Shown here: piece after piece, positions 36,951-50,800 of the stretch
How positions within the stretch are numbered: position 1 is the first letter of the stretch
Layout of the letters: each line of letters starts with the position of its first letter
NCBI GenBank assembly: GCA_011037195.1
Contig: JAAEAF010006972.1
Span: forward strand, 1 to 64,000
Reading direction: 5' to 3'
DNA length: 64,000 bases
From: Triatoma infestans
Taxonomy: Eukaryota > Arthropoda > Insecta > Hemiptera > Reduviidae
Made by a program: the position numbers and the translations under genes
Notes under the pieces: generated by a model
Databases searched by the model: none
Told to the model about the DNA's origin: nothing
What the model saw: the letters and a program-made list of their open reading frames with translations, nothing else

Positions 36951-37589
36951 TTTACCAAATTACTGGTTTTCTGATTTATCACTGATTTTACTTCAGGTTA
37001 TTTCTTGTTTTATATTTTGATATTTTTCTGTAGTTTCTTGCTACCCTTTCTGCAATGTCAGAACTTAAGTGTCTGATCTTTCACAAAACATCGTCTAAAA
37101 ATAATCAAATATCATAATGAAAGTAATAAACTTGAAGTAAACAAGTAAAATTGTAACAATGACAATTTTGACTTTGACTGATAAAGCTATAAATTTTATG
37201 TTTGTTATTCGTTATAATATATATAAAAAAATATAAGTGAATGATGTTCACGACCGCTTTCTTTAATGTCGAAGTGAGGTGTTCGGTCATGTAAAAATAT
37301 TAATTACTTTATTATATAAATAATATATATAATACTGGTTTGAATCCGCAGATATAGAAAACATTGTAAATTCTTCCGTGATAATCTGCTTATTTTAGAA
37401 TACAGTTTCGGGCGTACACCCTTTTTAAACAATGTGATCTGCTATTACTATAATGAAATATGCATTTCAATTCACTATTATTTATTTAAATAAATTATAT
37501 TTTTGCCAGCTGGCAAAAAATGAGTAATTTAGAAACCAAGTGTTTCTTTCACATACAGTTAGAATTTTCAATAACTGAAGAGAAAAAAA
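36951..37589. other. No gene seen
   Basis: AT-rich. A short degraded foldback-arm motif (gtttcgggcgtacacccttt) occurs at ~37404-37425 after ttccgtgataatctgctt. Confidence 0.5.
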
Positions 37590-38545
37590 AAGATAGTAAA
37601 GGATTACAATGTGGATTTCGGAAGTGCAGCTCAACAACGAATTATATCTTTTCTATGAGGATGTCCTTAAAAAATTTTATGCAAATGAATTAGACCTACA
37701 TCAACTTTATGTTGATATTAAAATGGCATATATCTAGGGCTCATTGCATACTTTAGGAATGCCTGCGAAGTTGATTATTAGGATGAAATTGACGCATAAA
37801 GTCGCAAAGGTAGCTAGCTATCCAGGGTAAAGTCTCGAAGGAATTCCTCATTAATGTAGATCTTCACAAGGAGACCGGTGTCGCTGTTACGGTATTGTTC
37901 AATTTAGTGTTGGAAATAGCAATGAGGAAAACTACGGTAAATTCAGGAAGCAATATTAATAATCGTTTGGTGCAGCCACTGGCCTATGCAGAAGATGCAG
38001 CGCCAATAGCAACAAGAACTGGAATCGCACTTAAAAGCGTATTCCTAGATTTGGAAGAAGAGTCAACCAAATATGGTCTGCAAGTTAACACAGACAAAAC
38101 GAAATTAATGATGGCAAGAAGAGCAAGAAGATTTAGAGAATTGCCGGCTGGGCAAAACCGTTTCGAAGGAGTGAGATCATTTAAGTATTTAGGTGCAACC
38201 CTCAGCCAAGAATGAGGTTAGGAGAGGAGGTTAGAAGAAGCAGAATTACAACCGGAAATAAATGTCTACTGCATTAAGAAGCTCGTTCCGAAATAAGAAT
38301 ATCTCTAGACAAGCTAAAATCACCACATATAGGACGGTTCTCAGACTTGCAGTAATAATATATGGATCAAAAAGCTGGGTGTTGGCAGCATCAGATCATC
38401 TGAGATTAAACTGCTGGGAGAGGAAAGCTCTTAGGTTAATTTATGGCCCAGTATGAAAAACACTGTTTACTGATGGAGGAGAAACGCCAAACTATATCAG
38501 CTTTACAACTTGAGTATTTTTATTGGTTGTCTAATTAAGATTAGC
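37590..38545 (+). mobile_element. LINE remnant, reverse transcriptase
   Basis: Order of blocks: GLQCGFRKCSSTTNYIFSMR, ELDLHQLYVDIKMAY, VLEIAMRKTTV, AYAEDAAPIATRTGIALKSV (catalytic YADD changed to YAED), GLQVNTDKTKLMMARR, SFKYLGATLSQE, then after a shift RQAKITTYRTVLRLAVIIYG, SKSWVL and WERKALRLIYGPV. This is the common arthropod LINE type with KYLGxTL and YGSETWVL motifs. Stops before 37895 and at 38213 and the altered active site show it is dead. Confidence 0.85.
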
Positions 38546-40844
38546 CGCGAGACCTGGAGCAAGGTGGGCTAACACGTGATAATATTTATATATTATATAT
38601 TTTTATTTATTTGTTAATGAAGCATATCTGAAGTATTGTGAAGCTTTTGGTTAAAAAAAATCGCATGATGAGATCCACAATCACAGATTTTGTAGCATAA
38701 TATTTCTTGAAAGAGAGATTTACATAGTAAAATATTTTCAAAAATCATTGTTCTACTTTTTTTCTCTTCAAACAATGAATAAACCAGTAAAGAGGTCGAG
38801 ATTATGTTTACTGTTCTCGGTAAATTTATGATGTATATGTAAATACAAATCACAAGATCCTAGCATTATTCGTGATAATCATATAGATTCTTTATAGATT
38901 AACGAAATGTTTTATCATCGATAAGTTAGGCATTATATTACAGTTTAACAGAATAGTGTAGCACCCCTATAGACGACGATGTTAACCTTTACCATGTGAC
39001 CTTTAACAAGCAACACCAACATAGACATGGGACATTTGAAAAACTCCCACCCATTACACTTCCCTTGGCTAGTTTGAACTACAATAAACTAATGATAATG
39101 ACGCACACCCCAAGCCACCAGCTTCATAGAAAGGATGGTACCCTATCCAGAAGGCAGGAAAGTAGTCATGGATTATGTGGGCATAACATATGGTTTAATA
39201 CTTACTATTCTCTAGTCATAAATTGTCTTTAATTAATTCCAACATGTAACTCTAAAGTTGCTAAACAAACTAGAAACATAAGAAAATTAAACAAATAATG
39301 TAATAAGGATACTATTTAAATTCCACGAAGCTTGAATTAAGGGTAGATTTTCTTTTCAACTATTAAAATAGTGGACAAAATTGTCTCCTAAGTTTTTCAC
39401 ATTGCCCTGCAAAATATATAAAATACATCAATAAGCTCTTAGAACAAATCCTTTAGATATATACTGAAGCAATCGGCATAAATTCAACTTAAGAATAAGG
39501 CAACTAGAATAATTTGTTTTTGAGTAATTATAAGTTTTGTCCCAAGGTTGACAGAAAACAAAATATTCACGACAGAGCAAGCTAACAAACTTACATATCG
39601 TCGTTATTCGCTACCATTTTTTTTTTTCTTAGTGAAGGAACATAATTTTTGTATTAGTGCAACTGGATTTTATCGTTATTAGAATTGAAATTTAAAATAA
39701 TTTTTATATATAGTTTTACTATAGTGTCAGTCGCTTTTACTTTGTGATAAGATTTTCTAATGATTTGTAAGTCTGTTAAAATAAAAGTATAAAGAATAAC
39801 AAACTGTTTATTTTATTTAGTGAATAAAACCCTATTTAGAAAGGAAACACTAAATTAAGTACAGATAGAAATCCAATTCAATCCATTTAACAGCAGTTAA
39901 ATGTATGATTCGAAAAATTTGTTAAAAAAAAAGTTTTTTTATTTGAATGTAGATTTTATTTAGCATCTGTACTTGAAAATCACTGGAAACCTAATTGTCT
40001 CTTTTAATTTCAATTATCAGTCGAACCATTTTACCCAATGCAAAAATTGAGCAGGTTAATTATTTAGAATTAAACTTAACTACATAAGTCACTTATTGTA
40101 AAAAAAAACAACATTATCTATTTGCACTAATGTTAATAAATTTAGGTATATGGAGAAACAATTTTTTATTCGGGATGCAGATAAAAAGTAACTTATTAAA
40201 ACTTACTTTAATAAAATATGGACTTTAATTATTTTAAATAATCATAATGATGTTAATAATGTATTAAATAATACTAATAATGATGATGTCTATTCAAGTT
40301 TAAAAGTTCAAACAAATTTCTTTTATTTTCTTAACAAACATTTTTTTTTATTTTTTAGAATACTTAGAATTTCATGATATGTCATTAACATCCGTTATTC
40401 CTTTTGTTATTGTATTTTGTTAGTAACAGGTAACATTAAAAACCTTATAAGAAATAGATAGAGAAGAGAATATACAAAGGAAAAGAAAAGCTTATTGCTG
40501 AACTGATTATTTATGATCAGTTGCAATATATCAATTTCCAAATTAAGTTAAATAAATGAATTTATTCAAAGAGAATTTAACATTTTTAGCAATATTGGTT
40601 ATTTCTTTAGAGAGAATTCTTGGATTATTTTTCTTCACTGATTACAGACAACTAGCGCAATCTGTACATATTCATTGAAACTATTCTTACTATTTAAAGA
40701 ACAGTTTAAAAAAAAATGTTAGTGAAATTTTGTTATTTCGAATTTAATAATAATATTAATAACATTAGAAGTAAATTTAAGCAAAATTGTTAACCTAGTA
40801 ATATTAATTTATTTTTAAAAAAAATTCTTACGCTTTCCACCGAC
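38546..40844. other. AT-rich sequence without an identified gene
   Basis: Only AT-rich DNA; a slightly GC-richer stretch at 38995-39190 has no recognisable product. Confidence 0.5.
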
Positions 40845-41545
40845 AAATATTTTCCTAAAATTTGATTTGAAAATATGGTATGAATGGAATGCAAAGTACC
40901 ATTTTACTGAAAAGATTTTTGAGTTTTTTGTTCTATGGAAACAATTCATTTAAGTGGATTTGAGGGGTAGGGGATGGGGTTTTGTTTTTTACTGAAATGC
41001 ATTGTAGGTAAAATATTAACAAGAATTAAATTATGTTGCCGAGTTTGAAGAAAATCGGTTGACCAGAAGTATATTTATGCTGACTGAACACCTCGTAAAA
41101 GACTCCAACGATTTTCTCTAAACTTTATATATCAACTACACATATAATTTTTATTTGAAACATTTCTCCGAGAAAATTCATTAAGGGGGCGTTTGGGGAA
41201 GAGGTGGGGTATGTTTTCCGCTAAAGTGCTATATTACTTTATCCAATTCTAAATATTTTATCATCTAAATAATTTTTTTTTTTAATTTAAGGCGCGTCAA
41301 CATCTATGGCCATTGGCGCCTGTAGCCTTCTCAGTAGAGCATTGCCGGCCTCCAGACAGTGTTCTTTCGTTACAGACAACACTATGACCGAACAGTGAGC
41401 TGTAGATGCTCCTAGGAAGAAAAAATCTAATATTAATTAGAATTAAATATGTTGCCAGATTTCGATGTTTCATGAACATCAGTTGATTGAAAATCGGTTT
41501 TTATTGAAGAGTTTTCCAGTTTTTTCCTCATAAAAATACGACGGA
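40845..41545 (-). repeat. CTTCCGG-family fragments
   Basis: Reverse orientation: gaaaatcggttgaccagaag near 41050, gactccaacgattttctcta, tatatcaactacacatataa, gaggtggggtatgttttccg, taaatattttatcatctaaa, and again ttgattgaaaatcggttttt near 41481. An unrelated GC-richer insert (ggcgcgtcaacatctatggc ...) interrupts at ~41290-41410. Confidence 0.65.
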
Positions 41546-44319
41546 GTGCATGTTATACACTAACAGTGAGCATAGAGACCTATCACTTTTGTTGGAAATT
41601 TTTTTCTCAAAAAAATGGTTGTGGAATCAAATGTCAAATTTATAAAGAGCCTTCTAAATTGTAGGCCTCCTAAAATATATTCTCTTCCATAAAATTTAGG
41701 AAAACAAAATTATTGTAAACTTTTTTTCTTGGGAAACTTTAGATTGGAATTGCAAATGCCTGTGCAAGGGTATATGGGAGATGTTTTAACTTTGAGCCAA
41801 ACCCATCACAACTTATGTAAAAACTTCAAAAGAAATTTATTATTTTGTTGAGGCATTGTTGCATTGTCAACAGTTGATATACTGCATCCAGGAGCATACA
41901 TTTAATGATAAATAGATTCCTTAAATTGGATCATCCTTCAAGTTTGACAAGCACTGCCTCATTGGAATTGGGTGCCTCACTTGATATTTTATTGGTTAAA
42001 GTCAAAATATAAAATTACCTTTTTAATATATTTATAATGATTTATTTTTGGTTTATTATATCATGTTATCCAGGTTTATATTACTTATTTTTAGCATTAG
42101 TTTTCCTCAAAAGTTTGGTTCTACAAAAAGATAAAATAATTTTTAATCAACCAAGAATATTTAGCGATAGAAAGAACAGCAACAAGTTCCTAAGATACAA
42201 AAAAAATTAATTAACAATACTTCATAGAATTTTCTAAACTTCCACCGCTAGCTGTATGGCGAGAAAATTTATATATAGAAAAAATCAACTTTAAAGATTA
42301 AGAAATTTTTTATGTATGTTTTGAAACAAAATATATACTATCTCGTGTGTGAGATATGGGAATACGCTTTAGTATAATATTAACATTCTCTATGATATTT
42401 CTTTAAGGTTGAGTAAATTTGCAGGTGGTTATTATGACAACGATAGTAATATCAACTCTAAGATGTCAGTTCGACCTAAAGTGCCTCAACAACTTTGAAT
42501 CTGATAAGTTATATAACACAAACTGGTTCTTGGGTCTCTCCCGGAAATTAAATAGTACTGTTGCCTCGTTATTGTCCCTCTGAGTGGAATAGGTATTAAT
42601 ACTTGGACCATGACTGGAATTATTCAATAACCAGATGATTCTACTTCTGCTTTAAAAACTATTAATGTTCTTTTTTACCTTAAAAATTAATTATTAATTA
42701 AAGGTAAGTTATTGTAAAAATGATGGTAATTATATTAATCAAAAGTCCTAATGAGTTTATTGTAGTTATCTGGATGAAAAAGTTTTTCTAATACCTACAT
42801 AAATTCCAAATCGGACAAATGAATTTAAAGAATTGTTTTATAAATGTATAAATGAATACCGACTGTAGTTTATTGATTCAATTAATGTAAGCTTAAACAG
42901 AATTTCGTTATACTAATTCGTATCATAAGTCCACAATAAATCTAAAAGTCTTCTTTTAATTTTAGAAATCATTCTACGTTTTATTTGGGTTTTCCTACCA
43001 AGAAGTGTTGGCTTAAAAATTTAAAGAACTTTGCCTCTTATTATTCTTAAAACTTTGCTGACGTTTCAGAATTAACACTGCTGACTTAAAAACATTAACA
43101 TTATAAGAGAATATGTTCATTAAAAATTCCGAATATGAAGGAAATATTAAGATTTCAAAAATTGCAGGACATAGCTTGAAGAATAATACATTAAAGGTAA
43201 TAGGAAGTTCAACAATAATTGTGGCCTAACTGCCACAAGCTGATCAATTTTTTTTATATATATGACGTTTAATTTATGTCACCATCTAAGCAATTATTTT
43301 TTTTCAAATCTGGGTTAAATGTAGTTACTTACTTACTATTATTAGATTGCATTGGAAAAATTAGAGCTTCAAGGTTTTGGAGAGAACACCATAGAGTTCA
43401 ACAAGTCAGCGAAAATAATTGTAGTTCCAAATGATTATTAAATGCTTAAACAGCGGAATTCCACAAAATTTGCATTCAGAAGAAAGATAGGCAATCCGAT
43501 GGAGAGGAGTTAGTTGATTCTTGGGAACCCCATATCGGTGATATGTAATATTTGTTTAAATTCCAAAAAAATTATGTTACTCATTTTTGAAAGCTTTCAG
43601 TTTTCAGTTAATATTGAAAATGCACTTCCTATCCTGCATTTTGAACATTTTCAGAGGCAATGGATCAATACACTAAGGGTTTCCTAATTCCACTTTACAA
43701 AACTGATTTTGACTTTTGAATTTCACTTTGATTCAAATAGTTCCAAATGAGAATGTTTTAATAAATGTTTAGTTGTTTTCAATATTATATGGATGGAGTA
43801 ACCTAGAAAACAGTACATGCTAATAAAATACCTTTCCAGGGATTTTACCAGGAAATACCAGGGGAACCAGAACACCTACATATATATATATGAATCATTT
43901 ATGAATATTTAACAATATTTATGAATGCAACTCTTGGCAGCTCCTCCTTAACAGACCTGTTGAAGGACACCAAAGATGTCCGAATCCTCAAAAATTAAGC
44001 TTTTTTGATATTTAAGAGAAACTGTCATTTGGTCCCTGTCAAGTATTGTTTTACTTAGATATTGAATAACCTAAGTTTTTAAAAAAATGTACATATATTA
44101 AAATTAATTTTTACAATTTAATATTTTGTTTAAATGTTTCAAAAAAGAAAAAAATTTGCTCTTTATTTCAAACTCATATTTACCGCTAAAACATTTACGA
44201 AATTGAAAGTAATTAAACTATATCGATTCTTTATCGATAGTACGTTCTCTGTAGCAATGACTCACCATATCCCCACTCATGGCTTTATCACCCCCAGGAT
44301 TAGTGGTGTTGACTTTTGT
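41546..44319. other. AT-rich intergenic sequence upstream of E-Syt
   Basis: No coding exon or transposon protein recognised. The frame at 44134-44325 just before the 5' UTR shows no family signature. Confidence 0.5.
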
Positions 44320-44537
44320 TGCTAAGTGAACGCTGAATACAGTAGACTTCGTTAGTGTTAGTCGAGAATTGTTACAGTCTTGTGTATATTGTTAACTTGT
44401 AAAAATAGTCGTGTGGAAGTGTAGTGCTGTTTATGTTAGTCATCTTTGATCTTGACTGACGCTATGTTTTAATAATAAATGTTATTTTTGTCAAACATTT
44501 CTATTCATTCCCAAATATTATAGAATAAACAAACATT
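44320..44537 (+). promoter_or_regulatory. Esyt2: Probable E-Syt promoter / 5' UTR region
   Basis: About 200 bp before the start codon with short GT-rich stretches and no TATA box at a clear distance. Candidate initiator-like sequences of the gttagt type occur near 44352-44365. I infer that transcription starts in this region because nothing upstream looks like a spliced leader exon, but the start site cannot be fixed by reading. Confidence 0.35.
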
Positions 44538-44858
44538 ATGGAGTTAGAAACTATAGAGAAAAAAGACCCAACTGAAAACACAGATGATAATAAAATAATT
44601 GCTAAGCAGATTGGTACTGGATCTAGTATATTGCATTTACTATACAATTTTGGTAAACAACTTGGCAAAGTTGCCTTAGTCTATTTACTGGGTTACTTCA
44701 ATATCAGCCCGGCATGGTTGATAGGCCCGGTTGTGTTATCTGTTTTGAGAGAGGAATGGGGCAAAGAAAAGGAACTAAAAAGAAACATTGCAAAAGCTGC
44801 AGCACTATCAAATGAAAAAGATGTAATATTAGCCAGGGTTGATGATTTACCAGCCTGG
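44538..44858 (+). CDS. Esyt2: E-Syt coding exon 1: cytosolic N terminus and membrane hairpin
   Basis: Codes for 107 residues and ends in phase 0 at LPAW|gtaagt. A polar N terminus (MELETIEKKDPTENTDD) is followed by the hydrophobic hairpin that anchors the protein in the ER, then a basic/helical stretch (EEWGKEKELKRNIAKAAAL) and DDLPAW, the run-in to the SMP domain. The open frame continues into the intron to 45026, but the canonical donor at 44859 and the phase-matched VFFPD exon at 50191 show that the extension is intronic. Confidence 0.92.
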
Positions 44859-47800
44859 GTAAGTGTTGAAACATATATCAGTTCTATTTATATTTTGTTT
44901 TCATTACGCTTAATCATTTATCCTTATGTAGTGTTTTATTTGCGAATTACCATTTCTTTTTCTTTAATGCAGGACAAAATATGCAAGCTTTTTAAACAAT
45001 TTGCAGTTTTCAATGTTGTTCCCTAAAAACAAATTAAAACCTAAATGATTAAAGTTTATGTGCATTATGGAATTTTATGAACTGCTTTGGTTTGGCCAAA
45101 ATAGCCCTAGATTTGGCTCTTCTAAAACATTTTTAGTTTTGCCTTCAAACATCACAACATATTGTGAAGAAAGTAATAAGATTTCAATATTGCTTATTTA
45201 CATTCAAGTAATTTTCAAATATTGCTTCTAATATTTTATTTTTTAATTTTATAAATAGTCAACAATTTGTTTGCAAATGTTCTAGTGACCAACCGTTGGT
45301 TTTTAAACTTAGTTTTTTGTATTCCTGAGTTTTTTTGTTTATGCCTCTTCCTAGTAACCCTAGAAAAACGAAATTTATTCCCCATGTACCTACTCAAACT
45401 CAGAGATTTTAATTTTAATTTTTAAGTGTACCGAACTATTAGTATTGTAACTTAATCTGCTGCATTTATTGTTTGATTTAACTTGCATAACTAAAAATAC
45501 ATATTTTTTATTTTAAAAATTATTTAAATTAGAGCAGAATTTGAAAATTTTGATTATCTATAAAAAGGAGGTATTTGGGGTAAATATCTCTTTTTTTTTA
45601 TTTTATTAATATTCAATTCGGACTAATTTAAATATATTTCTGCTTCAATCATTTATTTTAAATTGAGTGCCTTAAAAAAAAGTAAAATGGAAAAATGTTA
45701 ACCATGCAGTTCAAAACAGTGTAACAGTTATTTTTAAAAGTACCTAGTGCTTAAAATGTTATCTATTATTGTATGTTTATATTGGGCGTGGCACTTTTTG
45801 GAACAAAATGTGACTCCAGTTTAAATTGTATGTATATGTTGGCCTTGCAATAGTTGTGCAATACGTCTCATATGTGAACTATTTAACAAACTCAAATTGA
45901 AGGTTTTTTCGCTTCAGAAGTTTAATGCACTCGAAGTTCCAAAAAGAGAATAGTGGAAAAAACGGTTTACAAAAATCATTATTATTGTTACAATTGAGAA
46001 GAAATGCTTTTTAGTTCTACGAAATTTATCTGTTTGGCCTTCCTAATTTATTAATGTAAAACAGGTTTTAATTTTGCTATGTATAATAAATTTTGTATGT
46101 GACTTGTTTCCTTAGTTTCATCGAAGATTTTTTGATCTTAAAAGAAAAACGGGGTCATTATTGATTGCTTATCAGACTAGCAGGAGTAATGATTAGGAAC
46201 GTTTACATTCATTTATGTAAAATACACATACCTGCCCTTGTAATACTTTTGTTTTACGTTATGTGATAGTAATTGTTAAATCAAAAATATGATGCCCTCT
46301 AGAAACATATTTATATGATATTTTCATAAATTTATTGAGGAATTTTGTATATATATGCTGTAACTCTTCGAAAAATGTCAGAGGTTGCCGGTAGGTCATG
46401 AAAATCACGCATTTCAAGAGAAAAAAGTTTTTCGATTCAGTTCTCTTACCATAAAAGGCAGTAAGATCATAACAAGTTTAACAAGAGAAAAGTGTAGTTT
46501 AGATAGAGGATAGAGACTTTTCATTAATGATTTCTTTTCTAAAGCTATCTCCGTTTGAATTATCAGTCAGGACATACGACAAAAAAGAGGCAAAACTGAC
46601 AATAAAGCTTAATTGTCTAACAGTTGAAAAAATACAGTTACCCTAAAGATAAATGGGTGTACAGTGTCTATACTGAAGTTTCCGCAAATAGAAGTAAGGA
46701 TACACAAATAGATAGTAAGCAGGTTTCACTGTGAAAATCTCTTCGAAAGTAAATTAGCTCTGATAAGAATAAATAATAATTTGGATGCTGAAATTGAAGC
46801 CATAAAACAGTTGCCGAAAAACTGGCATCAGAAAAAACTCTAGTGAAGTGAAATGCAAGACTTAGCCCGCAAGGGGTATCTGTTGCATGCAGTTACTTGG
46901 GGAGTAGCGACTCCACGGGTTACCACAGCTCACTACTTCATCAGAACAGTACACAATACACTTAAACTACATACACTATATTCTTTACAGTCAAGGACAA
47001 ATACAGTACACAAACTAGGGTCTCCGTCAACCCCTAGTCAACTGGCGAAAGCCAAGGGAGAAGGAAGGGATTAGCTCAGTGGTAGGGCGCTGGACTAGCA
47101 ACGCGAAGTCCCGGGTTCGAATCCAGCAAGCTGCCTTTAGATTTTTTCTTCCTAGGAGCCTCTACAACTCACTGTCCGCCGATGGGCAGTGCTGTCTGTA
47201 GCTAGAGAACGCTGCTTGGAGGCCGGCTATGCATTGGAAAAGGCTCCGGGGGGCAAATAGATCTTTCAAGTCGCAGCGCAATAATCCCCAACAACAATCT
47301 ACTCCATCTAATCAAATACAAGACTTTCTCTTACTACTGTTAAAACATTTTATTATATATAAAATGAAAATTTTTTAAACAGTACATTTTTCTCATTTGT
47401 TCAAACATAAATTGAGAGGTAGTGAGGAAACAATTATCTACCCAGGCGGTAGTAAAATGATTACACTGTTGTCAAAAGAGAGCGCCAAAACAATGAACAA
47501 ACATTTTAAATTTAACGCCGCCCCTCACAACAACCTTAAATCATTTTTTTCAGATAAATGATCCAAACAAGTGATAGGTTTATGTGCAGTTTGCATTATA
47601 ATATGTGTAATATATATAAGCTCGTAATTTGTGCAATTAGCTTTTCAAATTTAACAGATATCGTTATAACCGATTTCAAGAAAATTAAAAACCTATTATT
47701 ACAGCTGCACTCTACTTTATAGCCTATTTTCCTAAAAACGTTGACTTATTTTCTTCAATTTGGAATTCTAACAATGCTTTTAATATGTATTAATATTGTA

Positions 47801-50800
47801 AAATCATACATTATACTGAAGTGGAACTTTAAAGGAAAGTTTAGCCCTACTGTTCGCCCAGAATCCCCCAAAAATCAATTTACCTGAAAAAATGTTCCAA
47901 ATAAATCTCGTAGTTATTTATGTATGTCCGCGGTATACGATGTTTAAGAAAATCGTTTGAGCCGTTTCCAAGGAAATCGCGAAAAACCATTCAGTAAAGA
48001 CGCACTTCCGGGTAATGAATTTTGAAGGTTAAACTTTTCTCTAAAGTACCACTTCAATATAACAGTTCTGCCTCCTATATACTATTGATATACAATGTTA
48101 GCATTGCTAGAATCAAATTTGCAAAAAACTCCGTTATAGTCATTAACCGAAAATGCGACTTTACAGAATGGTCGAGTTTTTTGGAATTTACTAAAAAAAA
48201 AAAATTAAACTAAGGATTTCTTTTAAACTTGGAATGCTAACTGCAAAGTTATTAATTTTTATGTGAAAATTTGTTCAAAAATATTTGACTGCAATTTAAT
48301 CAGTTCTTTACCTGACTTTTTCGTAGGTTGGCACTTGCCCCAGCACTCTATTTTTATGTCAAATGAATAAATTTGAAGTTTAGAGAAAATTGACCATTTT
48401 ATATATAAACGCATTAACAGAAGTAAAAGAAAGTCGTCTGAGTGTTAAACACCCGATTTGTTTCGTACTCAGGTGACCTCAAAACATGTTCCGTGAAAAG
48501 TCTATTTTGAAAATTTGTTACGATTGCAATAGTTTTCTCTTAGAGAAAGTAAAAAAAAAAGAAGTCTTTTTGATTGATTACAGGCTGCAATTTTATTGTT
48601 GACTTGCTGCGCCACTAGCCCCAATACCTGGGTGAATAGTGCAAAACAGGCTGTAAGCGTCCTAATTGAACAAGATTGAACAAGCACGGCAACGTTAGTG
48701 GAAGTGAGTTCGATCACCAAGCGGCTATAGAGGCTTGCTGTCTTCAACCAAGGGAAGAACCTTGAACTTCCTTCAAGCGAAGGTGGAAATTGAATCCAAG
48801 ATTCCTTGGGCCCTAAAAAAGATTTTTAATTTTAAGCATAAATAATGCTCTCATATCCTCTTGTGTGGCACAGGAGAGGAAATGGATGTAGAACATCTCT
48901 ACAGATATACCAATATTTTTGTAATTACATCCAAATGATCCTGGCACTAATAAATGGTGCCATGTATTTTTTATTGGGCTTTCCGAGAAAAAATGGGATT
49001 AATTCTTTCCCTTCATATGGCGTACCACAGAAGACAAGAAGGCCAAAAGACAAAACTTACAACTAGAATGCTCATTTTACTTATTAATTAATTTCATAAT
49101 TCACTAATTCATACTTATCTAAAATAATGCCCTAGTATTTGTTTTTCATCAGATTGCCGTCAAATTTTGAGCTCATATTAATATAATAATTTTCCAGTTT
49201 TTATTCCTGATTGAAAAAATTGTATAAATAGATTCAAGGTTAATGACTACCCACTGGAACGCCCATTTTGTTGGCTGGAAAAATTTATTATTTTTCTATA
49301 TATTTTTCTTTTGCTACCACATGTTTAATTTTTATTCTTCAATTTTACATTCTCTTACAGCTATAAGAGGAAATATTGCATTCATGTAAGCTTTATTCTG
49401 TACCGGTTTTATTACATATTCATTATCAGTTTTCTTTCTAAAATGAGTCTCATCTAGTTGATTATTAATAATTTAAGTGGCAATTAGTCTTAACAGTGGA
49501 TAACATTAGGATTAACAGTGTCATTTTGAAAATTAGAGATAAATTTTATTAAATTTCTTATCGCTTCCAATAAAAAATATTTTTAGACATTTAAATGAAA
49601 TAAGGCATCAGAAAATATCATGTTTTATTATCGTTAATTATTCTAAAGGATAATCTTTATAAAAAAAATACAATTTAACGATTGACAATAATGAAAATAA
49701 TAATGTCTAAGTTGCTAGTTGGTTGCAAGGTCTGAGTTCTTGGTGCTATATATAGATGAAATAAAAACAAGATGCCCCTAATTTAATAGTATTTTTTTTT
49801 ATATTTGTAGTTTAAGAGTGTTTCTATGATAAGAAAAGAAAATATTTTACGTTGTAGTATTTATTTTTAGTTGAGTGAATATTATAATTGATTTATGGCA
49901 TCAATTGTAGAAGCAGATTGCTATCGCTAATGGAAATTGCCAATCTTGCATTTATATTGTCTAGTTGAAAAAAAATAATTATGACCCAAATTTAATACAA
50001 TGAATATTCTCTTAGGAATTGTATTTATAATTTTTTGTTTCTGTCATAACGCAAATAACATTTATTTATATTAGCATATTTACATTTTTATCTGCTGGTT
50101 GTACTCGACCACTTAAATTTTTATTAATGAGAATTAATTGAAAAAAAAGGATGCTAATTTCGTCAATACTAACGAACCAATTTATTCCAGGTTTTCTTCC
50201 CTGATATTGAAAGGGCCGAATGGGTTAATAAGGTAAGTTTTATTAATGAAAAACTGCCAAAATTAAAATAATGTACCGTTATCATAGAGATTTTTTGAAT
50301 TACGACTAGGTGTGATATTTCTACAGATACTCAACCAAGTGTGGCCAAATGTTAATCACTATGCTAAAGATTTAATTAAGGATGTAATTGAACCAGCTGT
50401 TCAAGATAGTTTATTGCAATATAAACTTACTGGTTTTACATTTCAAAAAATGAGGCTCGGTACAATTGTAAGTTTATATTTTGAAATATGATCATAATAT
50501 TAGACGGAGATGTTGAAAGTATTATGAGACAATTTTTTGGCAAATATCTGGCCTAAATATAAAGTTTTAATTGCCAGAACAAATGGAAATAAAACTGTAT
50601 TCATATGGGGAGTTTCATTGGCCAAAAACTACATAGTTACAATAACTTTTCTAAATTCCACATTATGATTTCTTAAAAGTGACAAATTCCAATGCTTCAA
50701 AAGTATGGTAATGATTCCGAAACATATTTCCATAAATATTGTACCAAATGCTAGTAGGATAATGGGCTGCTATTTTTCATGAATCTTTACATTCATTTCT

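Noticed and set aside
44859..45026. Open-frame continuation of the E-Syt first exon (VSVETYISSIYILF... to a stop at 45026)
   Set aside because: It lies beyond a strong donor (tgg|gtaagt), loses family similarity at once, and the phase-matched next exon VFFPDIERAEWVNK is at 50191.
47071..47140. tRNA gene (alanine-like)
   Set aside because: A and B boxes are present but the acceptor stem does not pair properly, and the sequence is the head of a repeat whose body occurs at two other loci.
48502..48747. 81-codon minus-strand frame in E-Syt intron 1
   Set aside because: No recognisable domain; its end runs into the CTTCCGG-family terminus.
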